From NCBI GenBank assembly GCA_907163375.1, contig CAJQUW010005322.1:1-64000 (forward strand): a stretch of DNA of 64,000 nt. The letters run 5' to 3'. Below, piece by piece: positions 12,079 to 23,303 of this stretch. The first letter of the stretch is position 1, and each line of letters opens with the position of its first letter. The notes under the pieces were generated by a model. That model was not told where the DNA came from, did no database searches, and worked only from the letters and a program-made list of their open reading frames with translations. Origin of the DNA: Prostheceraeus crozeri (lineage: Eukaryota > Platyhelminthes > Polycladida > Euryleptidae). Both the position numbers and the translations under genes were made by a program.

Positions 12079-12264
12079 ATGTTAGTTCTAGGACTCTCGC
12101 GACAAGGCAACGAGTGGGAATGTGCTGACTGCGGACATAATTTTACAAGGAATCACAGTCTCCTTCGACACATCAAACAACGTGTGTGTCAACGCAAAGC
12201 GGCATCAATCTCCGGAGGTGAAGTTGATTCTGACGATGACATATCCTTTCCTTTTGATTTGTGA
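12079..12264 (+). pseudogene. C2H2 zinc-finger module upstream of PolB
   Basis: The peptide contains WECADCGHNFTRNHSLLRHI and a further Cys, a C2H2-type finger of the kind found at the very N-terminus of many Polinton PolB proteins. It is in the same frame as the PolB body but is cut off by a TGA at 12262-12264, 138 bp before the ATG at 12403. Between them the frame stays open after the stop. The finger is most simply the original PolB N-terminus separated by one nonsense mutation. A separately translated small protein, or a processed 5' exon, is also possible. Confidence 0.5.
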
Positions 12265-12402
12265 CCTCTTTCTTTCGATAGCCACTTTCAGCGATCTTCG
12301 CACAGACTTCAACACACGCATGCAAATGATCACTACACCAACGGTGCCTCTACAATCTCCCTCATTAACGTTTCCCATAGTCATTTAGTACGCGACTATT
12401 GC

Positions 12403-15400
12403 ATGGAGTCCAATACTCAAATAGTAGATTTTCCTGAGTGGCTCCTTCAACATTCTAACATTATCGAAGCGCTCTTCAACAATTTAGACAATTTTAGAAT
12501 GAAGGCACTCATCTACCTCAAACTAAAATATATTAAAATAGATTTTCAAACGGGTCAAGTGACGGAGAGAATACAGTTTCATGTTCCTTCCTCTTCCGCA
12601 ACCGAAGCTGTAGACTGCGAGTCTTGGCTAAATTTCAATATTCAATGTTTAAAATCAAATGTAGATAAGTTCAATCAGCGCGACAGCGCTCTCATTTTTG
12701 ATGGCGTGGACTCAGCCATGTTCAAAATTTCCCTATTAGAAAGTCATGCAACTCGAGGCACATTTAAACTACCAAAAACGTTGTATAATAAGAAAGCTGT
12801 CATCAATGTCAATTGTAAATCGCAGTGTTTCAAACATGCCGTCCTATCCATTCTCCACTATAATGATATCAACGCGCATCGAGATCGCACATATAGCTAT
12901 AGACAGTGGGAGGATGAACTAGACTTTGAAGATTGTGATAGTGACAACATGAAAATCAAAGATGTAGAAACGTTCGAGAAACATAATAAGATTAAAATTG
13001 TCGTTCACGTGTGGGAGAAGGGGTTGAAGGGTGCCCGCTATAACTCACGTTCAACTTGTTATGAACGTGTAGTCAACCTCTTATTAGTAAAACAAGATGA
13101 TAGCGAGGAATGGCACTACTGTGGTATTCCCAAAATCTCTCGCTTGTATACACACTTGGGACACTCTAAAAGTGGTGAACATTTTGTATGCGACCGGTGC
13201 ATCCGCTCGTTTTGGAGTAAAGATAAATTTGAAACTCATCATGAATGGTGCAAGCGAGGTAAATTACAAATGGAACGCATGCCCAAAGATAAAATATTTT
13301 CACATAGGGATAATGGTGACGAATTAAGTCCCCTGCGTGTCATTTACGCAGACATAGAATGCTACATTGATGATATCATCCACAAGCCAGCAGCCATATC
13401 CTGCTATGAAGTATGTCATGACCACTTTAGGAATAGGCAAAACAAAATGCATACTTGGCAAGGTGAAGATTGCATTTCAAAATTTCTAGAATTTCTCGAT
13501 AAAGCTGCCAAATTTCAGCAATCATATGATTCCCAATTGCAGCGTAAGTCACTACATATGTCAGATGAAGACAAACAAAAATTTGAAAATTGCACATCCT
13601 GTCCTAAATGTCATAAAACGTTTGATGACGATAAAATTAAGAAAGTGCGTGATCATGATCACATCACTGGTAAATTTAGAAACGCACTCTGCTCCAAATG
13701 TAACTTTTCACTTAGGTTGAGACGTCGTGTACTACCCGTCATTTTTCATAACTTTAAGGGCTATGACAGTCATATGCTCATAAAAGGAGGGTTGAGCCAG
13801 ATGAAATCGTGGCAGTTTAATGTAATAGCGCAAACGAGAGAAAAATTCATGGCAAAAGTACCAGGAGATAAAACTAAAGAAAATAAGACAGTTTTCTTCG
13901 AAATAAAATTTTTAGATTCATTCCAATTCATGTCAGCGTCACTAGCTTCTCTCGTTCGTAATCTGAAGTTTCTTCCCCATAGTCAAACTTTGAAGAAACA
14001 CTATCCAAACTTAACGGATGAGATAATCACTCGCAAAGGAGTCCTTCCCTATGCGTATTTTAGGTCAATGTCTAAACTAAATGAAACAACCCTTCCTTCC
14101 ATTGACAAATTACAAAACGATTTGACGGGTCAAGATTGTCCAGTAGAGGACTATGAACATGCTCAAGAGACATGGTTAAAATTTTATTGTAAAACGTTTG
14201 GCGATTATATGATCGCTTACTTAGAATTAGATGTCATTTTGCTGGCTGATGTCTTTCAGGAATTTCGACGAGTGGCATTAGAAGAAGATAAATTAGATCC
14301 TGTCCACTTTGTCAGTCTACCAGCCATGTCCTTTAAATCAGCCTTTAAAATGACTGGTGAGACCATTCATCTCTTATAAGACCCCGAGATGTATAACATA
14401 TTTGAGCGCGGAATACGCGGTGGTCTCACATTTGTAAATAAACATCATATAAAATCTGAAACAGTAGGTGATGATCATATCCACCTAAAGTACTATGACC
14501 AAAATAATTTATATGGCAGTTCACTGTCTAAACCACTACCTCATTCCGAGTTTAGTTGGTTAAAACAAGATGAGCTTGAGTATTACTCCAACCCTTCAAA
14601 CATACTGAAGATTCCAGATGAAGGTGATTGGGGATATTATTTTGAAGTGGATTTGATTTATCCAAATAGTATCAAAAATAAAACTGCTGATTTCCCACTC
14701 GCACCTGAATCTGGTGAAGTGACTAAAGATATGTTTTCACCATTCATGTCACAATTTCATGATAACTTAAGAGAGTGTGGACAGCCAAGGTACAAACCAT
14801 GCCGCAAACTTTTACTCACCCAATATGATAAGAAAAATTATCTCGTGCACTTCTACATACTAAAATTCTATTTAGAAATGGGCATGCTTCTAAAGTCAGT
14901 TCACCGCATCATCGAATTTAGACAGAAAGCCTTCCTCAAACCCTACATAGATGGTAACAGTCAAAAACGTGCACTAGCCCAAAATAATTTTGAAAAGGAT
15001 TTTTGTAAATGTAAGAATAACAGTCTTTTCGGAAAGACCATGGAAGATGTTAGCAAACGTATGAACTACAAACTAGTCATTGATGATCAAAAATATCACA
15101 AATTGACCTCATCACCTCTTTTCATTGATAGAGACATTATCGATGAGGATCTTGTAGGTGTTAAAATGATAAAGTCAGAAGTTGAGTTGTGCAAACCCAT
15201 CTATATTGGGCAAGCCGTTTTAGATTATTCCAAGCTTGAAATGTATCAACTCTTCTACAAAATATTAAAACCATGCCCTCTTGTAAAAGAGGTTCGCTTG
15301 CTGGGTGGTGATACAGACAGTTTCTTTTTAGGAATTACCACTCAAAAAGATTTAAATTTTAATGAAGTAGCTAAGTCATTAGAAAAATATTTCGACACAT

Positions 15401-15636
15401 CTAACTACAATCCCACTCATCCACTCTATTCCATACAGAATAAAGCCAAACTTGTTTGTTTTAAGGATGAAACAGCAGGAAAGGAAATAGATGAAATGAT
15501 TCTCCTCCGTCCTAAAATGTATTCCATGAAATTAAAAGAATGTGCAGATAGTATTAAGCGTGCTAAAGGTATATCAAAATCCATTGTTCACAAAATGAAA
15601 CATCGGTCCTATAAGAAGGCCTATAAAAATAAAACT
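12403..15636 (+). pseudogene. polB: Protein-primed DNA polymerase B of Polinton B, main part
   Basis: This is the replicative family-B polymerase with 3'-5' exonuclease. The order seen is: an HFVCDRCIRSF zinc finger (about residue 265); Exo I, IYADIECYI (about 313); an embedded His-Asn-His/endonuclease-VII-like zinc module with CPKC...DHDHITGKFRNALC (about 400-440); Exo II, FHNFKGYDSH (about 448); and Exo III, YLELDVILLADVF (about 606). The palm follows with motif A, YYDQNNLYGSS, motif B, NNSLFGKTMEDV, and motif C, GGDTDSFFLG (15304-15333). One in-frame TAA at 14377-14379 interrupts it between Exo III and GIRGG. The frame is open on both sides, so it is a single nonsense change. The gene is cut at the TA at 15636-15637 by a Tigger-type insertion. 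Its C-terminus lies at 27481-27689. Confidence 0.9.
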
Positions 15637-16113
15637 ACAGTAGTCCCTGTCTATAACGACCTGCTTTCTGCCAAGTAAAAAAGTCGTTATAGCCAGGTGG
15701 TCGTTGTATACAGGTACATATTTCAATATCACATTTTTAACTATATTTTGGTAATATGGATTAATAAGCATTCCTGCAGAAGCTACAGTAAAAAAAATTC
15801 GTATCAGATTGATGTAGATAGTGTAGACACGTTATTATTTGTATTAGCATTACTGTAAATGAATTTTTTACATCGTAGATACGCAATTAAATTTTTTGTA
15901 TACTCCAGTATACCTCTACTGCCCAATACCGATGCAATCGTACATGTTATGAGGATAAAAAAACTACTCTTCATTCCACGAAAAATATCCTTTTTGGGAA
16001 GACATGCATCTTAATGCACATTTTGATTAGTTTCTGCAGAAGACGTCGCTAATCTTAGTTTGTTTCGCTTGACTTACTTTGACGTTGAACATTTCACTGG
16101 CAAAACTCACTAA

Positions 16114-16455
16114 TCATTCAACCATGCCGTTGCTGTTTTGTGACAGTGCAAATTTCATCAATTCATCGTGATAATTCAAAGCTGTTTTTAAGTCAATGAC
16201 TTTGTCAGCACATGCGGTTGAAGCATCGTCATCACCTTCATCGTCGTCACTTATTGTTGCGATGTTGTCAGAATTTCCGTCAGGGCACTGTTCGAGACTG
16301 CAATGCACTTCAACATCATCATCACAACTAACGAAATGTTGAAGGGAAATTCCATCAAGGATGCTCACCCCCAAATTTTATTTCCAAAACTAAATTACAG
16401 AACTCTTTGAACACAGATGAAAAATTTGCCGTAACATGAGCAAATTTTTCTCATC
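16114..16455 (-). pseudogene. Tigger transposase C-terminal tail (displaced exon part)
   Basis: On the minus strand this encodes an acidic tail (SCDDDVEVH, then SDDDEGDDDAS) ending in LKTALNYHDELMKFALSQN. This is the usual C-terminus of Tigger/pogo DDE proteins, with its acidic linker and final helix. It continues the transposase at 19127-20162, from which it is separated by the RT element. The first 87 bp of it (16369-16455) are duplicated at 19106-19192. Confidence 0.6.
16369..16455. repeat. 87 bp direct repeat, left copy (flanks RT element)
   Basis: Identical to 19106-19192 except for one base (ACAGATGA against ACAGAGGA). Both copies are Tigger transposase sequence. The structure looks like a target duplication made when the 2.65 kb RT element inserted, though 87 bp is very long for one. 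Confidence 0.85.
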
Positions 16456-16526
16456 AAAAAGGTCGTTACATTTATTACAAAAGTGTTAAAGGTCGTTCGA
16501 ATGTCACTGCCGCAACGTAGATTAAC

Positions 16527-18111
16527 TCAGAAATCCAATGGGAAACGTCTCTTGAGCACTATCGATGTTTGAGGTTGTGACGTCATTCTTCCTCCGTGCC
16601 GCAACGAAGTCCATGAGCGATGTTCACACGCCGGGCTTGTAAGGATACTTGCTCTGGAGAGGAGGCTGTGCGTGTGGAGAAGTACTTTAGTTGAAGAAAG
16701 CGAATCCCAGCAATGTGTCTGTATGGGTTTCCTTTGGTCCCGCTGAAGAAACTGTAATAAATTTAACTGTTTACGGACCGGATCCCATAGAGACCTATTC
16801 TTGGGGAATTGGCCGAAAGTGGAGCACATACATAATGTCGGCGTTACAGGTAAGGCTGACGCTGTCATATTACGCGAAGGCGCATCAGCCGGATTAAGAT
16901 CTGTTGGAATATACGCAAATCTCAGGCCACGCCGTCTCATCAGCAGGAGATTGATAAACGCAAAGAGCGTTCTTTTAGCCATGAGGGCCGCCATCGCGTC
17001 ACCCACGATAAACGCACCTGGAGGGGCCAGACACCCCCCAGGACCATGGCAAGGAGCTCAGCATGAGTCTGATTCGTTTCTGGAATTTTTACTGAGATCG
17101 CAAAGTCGATACCATCAGTCACAGCGATGCAAGTTGGTGTTGCATCGAAAAACAAGGTCGCTGGAGATTCACCTGGCAATTTACAAGTGAACAGATCGTA
17201 TTTAAGCAACCAAATAAGTAAACGCTGAAGATGATGAGGTGGCCACCTGAGCGGAGCGAAGAGGTTAAAGGTGACATAAAAGATGTAGGCGATGAATCCG
17301 TAAAAGACCTCCATGTCCCATTTAGACGGCTCTGTCTGAGTAATTTTCTGGAGAGTCCGAATATGTTGAGACATCGGTCGATAACGAGTTCGGCCTAGAT
17401 CCAACGTCAACCCAAGGTAATCAATCGAACGAACTGGAGTGAGGACCGACTTTTGTGGTTGACTGTAAATCCAACCGCTTTAATTCTGGCCAGCAACTTG
17501 GCTCTGAGAATCTTTATATGTTTCTTACGCGCAATAATCAGAAAATCATCAAGATGGACCCATGCCATGAAAGCACGCCGCTGTATAGGATACAAAATCT
17601 CCCGGGTGATTCCTTGTAGGATTCCCGGAGATTGAGATAGCCCCATCGGCAGCCTACGGAAAACAAAATGTTGGCCAGTAGGTCCAACGAATTCTGTGAG
17701 GAACGCCGCTTTTTGGTTCAGAGGCACAGAATAAAAGGCATCACGCAGGTCCACTTTAATGGCTACAAGTCGGTTGTTCCACTCCAATCGGTTCAATTTC
17801 ATGGAAAAAGGCTGGAGTTTTACACTCTTTTTGGCGAGTGTAGGCGTAAGTTTCTTATAGTCTACCAAAAATCGCGGCTGGCCGTTATTTTTGAGGATTA
17901 TGAAAGGGGAAGCCCGATTTGGGCCTCGACCCTTGACCTCTTCAATCACTTGCTGCGATAGCAGGTGGTTGATATAGAGAGTTAAAACGGACTTCTCTTG
18001 GTCAGTGTATTTAAGTTTATGAGAAACAACGGCAACTGGCGTTTTTTGGAAAACTCTAAACCCTTGGCTAATTTGAGCGCAATACGGCCCAAAGTTTTGA
18101 GAACGCGTCAA
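16527..18111 (-). pseudogene. Reverse transcriptase-RNase H with hepadnavirus-like signatures
   Basis: Three overlapping frames read leftward. The first gives an RT palm: AIKVDLRDAFYSVPL, RRLPMGLSQSPG and the catalytic WVHLDDFLIIA (about 17538-17570). A one-base shift near 17430 leads to a connection domain and RNase H with LFFDATPT (about 17135) and THAELLAMV. A second one-base shift, in a run of six G near 17030, leads to FIVGDAMAAL and YIPTDLNPADAPSRN (about 16866-16905). D-A-T-P-T, H-x-A-E-L-L-A and N-P-A-D-x-P-S-R are hallmarks of hepadnaviral polymerase RNase H. The box here is H-L-D-D rather than Y-M-D-D. No integrase, tyrosine recombinase or protease was seen. Whether this is a hepadna-like relic or a little-known transposon clade needs phylogeny. 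Confidence 0.6.
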
Positions 18112-18124
18112 AGTAATCGGCTCC

Positions 18125-19042
18125 AGTTTAGGCTGAGTAAGGTGTGATTAGTAACGTGTGTGGTTGCATGTAGCACATCATTTTCAGGTTCTACTCGCCC
18201 TGAAGAGGGCGGAATTTGCGTTCGCATAAAAGCAGGATCATCACCAGAAGAATCAGGGCTGTAGCCAAGACGTGGAGCGCACTGAGAGTCTGAATCGTAC
18301 GGTCCGCCGCTTTCCCACTGAATGTGTGGCCCCGGTCGGTATCTTGGAGATCCGACATCACCTGGCTGGTTCCGTTGAGATTGTTGTGAATGTTCGGAAT
18401 GTACACTGTCAGTATCATCGTCATTGTCCGAAACGTTCCATCCCGTGAACGGATCCGAGTCGCAGATGGGGGTTTGCAGCTCACTCTGCCTGATTGCGTC
18501 TGTGTAAAGTTCGGGATCAAGCAGTCGTGCCTCTTCTGGATCGATTGCGAGATCTTCCTGATCGAAATCCTGGAGGGCCTCGATTAACTGTAGGGCCCCG
18601 TCCGCGCGTTGATAAATTCTTGCTTGTGTAGAGTCTGACCTCCGGGGGTGCGCAGGCCAAGCGCATTTGCAGTCTCGTATTTTTGATAGTTTCCAACGTA
18701 TCCCCAGCCCAGCGCTTCCCCAGCGAGGACTGTCTTTAGGCGGTCATCCGCGAGGCGCGTCGCCTCGTCCCAAGTTGGAGCCTCGAGAATTTGTGCTAAT
18801 GCTTTGATTTCGTGCTTGGAACGAACGTTAGTTCTGGTTTCGGCGACGGTATCGTGCGCCCGGTCGAGCAACTCTGCGTATGGCGAACCTGTATGAATAG
18901 CGCCACTTGAGTCTGCGTCACCGTGATCAAGGCGATCAACTTTGGCCTCTAATCTACGGAGGAGAATTGTCAAACGTTCCACCGCGTGTCTCTCCGATCC
19001 CTGAGGCTGAGGCGTGAGTTCCGGAGGGGGTGTGAGGCTCAT
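18125..19042 (-). pseudogene. Upstream ORF of the RT element, function unknown
   Basis: From ATG 19042 the protein starts with a Pro-rich stretch (TPPPELTPQPQ). It then has a helical region (VERLTILLRRLEAKVDRL), a segment with GWGYVGNYQKYETANALG, and a stop at 18584. A one-base shift near 18597 would carry it into a long acidic, Ser/Pro/Gln-rich tail that stays open to about 18125 (with LIEALQDFDQEDLAIDPEE and DNDDDTDSVHSE). It then meets the RT frame. It could be a gag-like or terminal-protein-like first ORF. I recognise no known domain. Confidence 0.45.
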
Positions 19043-19105
19043 TCGGTACGCGATACGGTTTATCCGACGAAACCACGATCCTGGGCCGCGTACTTATGAT
19101 CCCAT

Positions 19106-19192
19106 CCCCAAATTTTATTTCCAAAACTAAATTACAGAACTCTTTGAACACAGAGGAAAAATTTGCCGTAACATGAGCAAATTTTTCTCATC
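19106..19192. repeat. 87 bp direct repeat, right copy
   Basis: Partner of 16369-16455 (86 of 87 bases equal). Immediately to its right the Tigger coding sequence continues; immediately to its left the RT element begins. Confidence 0.85.
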
Positions 19193-20162
19193 TGAATATG
19201 AATTGGATTCAACTTCGTTTGACTCAATTTCATCATTGTTCGAGGAAGGAGTGAAGCCACATTTCTTGAAACATTTCGTTATTGTTTCCGGCTGAACTCG
19301 AAGCCAGGAAACTCGAATCCAGGTAATGGCATCCAGAAGTGTTACCGATTTCGCCAGTTGAGCAGAGGCTGACGTTTTGTCCTGTTCCATTTTGCAGATC
19401 ATCCGTCGTAAAAAGATCTTTCGATAGTGCAACTTCGTAGACTGAATGATTCCCGCGTCGCATGGTTGCAGCCTGGATGTTGTGTTGGGTGGCAAAAACT
19501 GTAGTTTTATGTTAGAGAGTGTCAGATCTAAATGAGATGAGCAATTGTCTAGGAAAAGAAGGATATTTCTACCTTGAATCCGGAACTTGTTGTTCAATTT
19601 TTGAAGCCAGACATGGAATATTTTTGAAGTCATCCATGCCTTTTTATTGAAGTGATAGTCAATGCCTTTGAGAGATATTCGTTCCACGAAAACATCTAGG
19701 ATTTTCCGTTTTTCCGATAATAAGCGGACGTAGCTTTTCTCCGGTTAAACTACAGGCCAAAAGAACTGTTATCCTTTCCTTCGAAGACTTCACACCAGAT
19801 GTACTTTCGCCTTTCTTTACCATTGATCGCGAGGGCAGCATGCGGTAGTACAGCCCCGTCTCATCTGCATTAAAAATGTCTGAGTCACTGTAGCCGGCGC
19901 AAATTGCTGGCAGTTGTTTGCTCCAGTCTGCAATGCTTTCTTCGGAAACTTCTCCACTTTCCCCACAAAGAACTGAGCACTTTACATTATGTCGCTTCTG
20001 CCATGATTCCAACCAGCCATTACTTCCTGAGAAGTTCAAGTGCCCATTTTGAGCTGAGAGAATCTTAGCCTTTTCCTTTATCATTCTGCCACTTATTGAT
20101 AGGTTTCTTGCTCGAGCATCTTTGAACCATTCCCATACAGATTCATCGATATCGTCGTACAA
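19127..20162 (-). pseudogene. Tigger/pogo transposase 1 (CENP-B HTH + DDE)
   Basis: Minus-strand frames 20162-19659 and 19687-19127 overlap with a one-frame change near 19670. The protein has a CENP-B-type DNA-binding region (RMIKEKAKILSA, then NGWLESWQKRHNV). The catalytic core follows: IFNADETGLYY (first Asp), LLFLDNCSSHLDL (second) and LQPCDAGIIQS (third). The N-terminal psq-type helix-turn-helix is not visible upstream of 20162. The C-terminal acidic tail has been moved to 16114-16455 by the RT element. It is the likely original gene of the 15638-27478 element. Not functional as it stands. Confidence 0.8.
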
Positions 20163-20261
20163 ACTTTGCTTTCTCCTCTTCGTATTGCCATTTTCTCCAT
20201 TGTTCCATCTCTGGAGGACTTCTGCTTTATTTGTAATTATTGATTGTATTTGTGTTTACCA

Positions 20262-21488
20262 ACCCGATTAACCGAAGTTGGAATTGAATTACTCTAAAAC
20301 AACCCGATGTTCAAAAATAGGACCAAAAACGAGTGCTCAAAACAAATCTGTATCAGTTAGAAATGTATAATGAACATGAAAACAATCAAACGAGTGCTCA
20401 AAGCGAGTGCTCAAAACAAATCTGTATCAATTACAAAAGTATAATCGGGGTAAGCACGGAAATATAGTCCCGTTTCGTCAGCATTAAAAATATCGTCTTT
20501 ATGGAAGGATTCAAGAATGCTGGGGAGACTGTCTTCAATCCACGTGGACGCACCAGTGCCATCAGCGGAGAGCTTTTCACCGTATTGTCTTTTGTACACC
20601 ACATTGTGCCTTTTTTCCAACGATCTAACCAGCCATCCGACGGAGAAAATTCAACTCCCTTAGTGGTAGCAATTTCCATTGCCTTTTCTTTCAAAATGGG
20701 ACCACTAATACGCGATCCTTGGCTTGTTTTCTGATGCAACCACAGCAACAAAGCTTTATCCACCATTGCATCTTTCCCCAGCCGGACGCGTTTCTGTTGT
20801 CGACAATCTCCACTTTCATGAGCTTTGAGTAGAGACTCCTTCTGTTGAACCAGCCTTGACACTTGAGAAGTTGATACGCCAAATTTTTGAGCCACCGCAA
20901 CTTGAGTCATTCCTGGTGTAGATTGCAATTCTCGAAGCAACTTGATTTTATCCGTCAGGCTCAGGTCTTTTCGCTTTGTTGCCATATCGTTATGCGAGAT
21001 CGTCAATTCGAAAGCATGCAGAGAAATAATGCAGTGAAAGTAAGCTAATTGGTGTTATGGCGTGAAAGTGCTATCGACTTTCGCTTTGCTATGACTGCAC
21101 CTTCTTTCATCGAGTTTTGCATCTTTCAACATTGCTTCGCACGCACTCACTATGAGACCGAGCTCCAATCAATGCATTGCTCTGTCCTTCCCTAAAGTTT
21201 CTCAATCCTTACGCTTACCACGGAGAATGCGTGTGACCTTCATGCGACGACAACAAACAACGCCTGATAATTATTATAATGGTTAATCTATTTTCAAATC
21301 ATTGTCAAATGATCTCGTCGATTCTAATCGAATTATTTTTATGAAAGTGAAAATTTTTGTCCCGATTAAGCGGAGTCACATCCCGATTATCCGATGTAAT
21401 TTACATTACGAGAATTGGTTTCCAGACCTATCCTATTAATTAAGCGGATTTCCCGTTTAACCGAGTCCCGTTTAAGCGGAGTCTACTG
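20262..21488 (-). mobile_element. Second Tigger/pogo element, truncated
   Basis: The right end on the complement reads CAGTAGACTCCGCTTAAACG, preceded by TA, with degenerate subterminal repeats ('cccgtttaa', 'cccgatta') through 21360-21480. The left end is eroded: only related phrases (CCCGATTAACCGAAG) remain near 20263. Its terminus differs from that of the enclosing element, so it is a separate family. Confidence 0.6.
20411..21006 (-). pseudogene. Tigger/pogo transposase 2, N-terminal half
   Basis: Starts near MATKRKDLSLTDKIKLLREL (ATG at about 20985). It has a psq-type helix-turn-helix (VAVAQKFGVSTSQVSRLV), a CENP-B domain (GPILKEKAMEI, SDGWLDRWKKG), and the first catalytic Asp in DIFNADETGLYF. 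A one-base shift near 20610 separates the two frames. The coding part ends at about 20455 in short duplicated sequence (CGAGTGCTCAAAACAAATCT twice), so the second and third catalytic residues are missing. Confidence 0.75.
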
Positions 21489-21549
21489 TATTAGGAAATG
21501 TAGCTTTGTGTAGCCTACTTAGCTTTAGAGAGACACACCGAGTAACCGA

Positions 21550-23040
21550 AACACACACTTTATTCATACATTATCCTAAAACGATGTGTGCACGCACGCT
21601 CAATGTTTGAATTTATTATTGGATTCCCATCCCTTGAAAGTGAATGGCCAGTCCACAGAATTAGATTCATCTGCGCGCGCTTAGGGTTTTCTAGAATGGA
21701 AGAGTCGTATCTGTTCTTCATATCGAAATGGCACATGACAGAATTAGACACACTTGCTCCAATAGCTTCATCATTGGAACAACGAGACTCGGAACAATAA
21801 GTTCTATACATCAGCTGCCGAGTGTGATGAGCAGGGTATTTTTTTAACATTATAACCGGGGGGGGGCAGTTGCGAATTTGCCCCTCCAGTTTTTACGATT
21901 TTTAGGGCCCTTGGGGGCAACCCTTTGATTCTATCATTTTAAGTTTGTCTCTTTTATATTCCTGATTGAAAAAATAAGGTCTCATACTCACAATGATTCG
22001 AGAAAAGAATACTTAAGAAAAATAAAAAACCTAAGTGATCTTATTCGACCGCATAACAGAGTGCGAAGTAAGGGGGATGGGAGGGATTCGTCCCTGGCAG
22101 TGATGTCTGAGATCCCTACCAGTGATTGATGTGTATCCGACCCGGGGGATCCAAAGTTGTCCCTCTCAGTGAAACATTTTATGCATTTTGACATCAACTA
22201 TCAAAATGTGTGTGTACCGCATATACTTTTATATACTTAAATTAAATTTCGTTCAGTAATCTGCACAATCTGCGAGATTGGCATGCTTTGATCTGCGGTG
22301 TGTTGTAGCTGACTTCCTGAAAAGCCGAGAGCGGAGATGCTCTCAGCCAAATTTTGAAATTTACAAAGAGAGAAAGTTAGTGAAAAAAATTCTTTAGAAA
22401 ATAGAAGTGATAGTTTTCTGATTCCCTTACAGCCCTTGCAGGCTTGCACAGCTAACCGGCTGAAATTGAAAATGATAGTAGAAGTGGTAACAACAACTGC
22501 GAATGTAGCACATACATGCAGTTGTAGGACTTACATGTATGTAGGCCTATGTACATGCACATACTGTAGGCTATAGATGTATAGGCCTATATATTCTATG
22601 TCAGCTTATTTGCAAAATCGGCATAAAAATGTTTTTCTGAAGAATGCCCCCCCCCCAGTGGGTTTACCTTAAAAAACCCTCTGGTGATGAGTGCGTGCGT
22701 ATCTGTGGTTGTGATATCATATCGACCAAGGACGCGCGTACGAAAACACACATCGCGTGTAGCTGCATTGACAGTTTACAGTGAGAAGACGATGGTGGAA
22801 TATCAGGTGAACTAAATTTCGCACGCCTGTCAACTTCTTTAAAAATGACCTGAAGCACCAACATTATCGAGAAAACTTGTGCGCAATGATCTGAATTCTT
22901 CGAATCTGAAGGAATCTTGGCGATCGGAGCAATTTGATGGAATCCACATTCATCCGCAAGCGACGCACGACTTTTTTTCCTAGTAATGTATTAGGAATTC
23001 CTTTCTGCCACTTTATCGAGTTCTAGCATCAATTATGACA
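21550..23040. repeat. Dispersed repeat copy, interrupted
   Basis: Two blocks (about 21645-21780 and 22690-23020) match 55555-56065 in the same order and orientation. An example is CCGCAAGCGACGCACGACTT at 22959 and again near 56000. About 900 bp that the other copy lacks lies between them. The edges of the extra part carry a run of nine G (21855) and a run of ten C (22650). No convincing protein was seen. Confidence 0.6.
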
Positions 23041-23059
23041 CCTTATCATGTTTCTCCTG

Positions 23060-23163
23060 TGTGATACCTGAGAAAGCGACGACAGCGTGTTTATGTAGGT
23101 TTTATTCAGCTTGATGAAGAACACGTTATGAAACACAAATTCGAAAATGTTCATATCTCTATA
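23060..23163 (-). repeat. 3' LTR
   Basis: 104 bp, identical to 27062-27165. Confidence 0.8.
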
Positions 23164-23303
23164 TAAAATGTTCTATTTATCATCACGAGTCCACACAAGA
23201 GAATAGCTAGAAGAGTTATAGTTATCATCATGGATTAGAAGAATTCACACTAATTCATACAAAGATATTTATCATCACGAATTGGAAGAGTTCACACAAG
23301 CGG

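Noticed and set aside
16456-19105. Reading the RT element as a true integrated hepadnavirus genome
   Set aside because: No core/surface genes or terminal-protein domain recognised, and the RT box is H-L-D-D; motif likeness alone does not decide.
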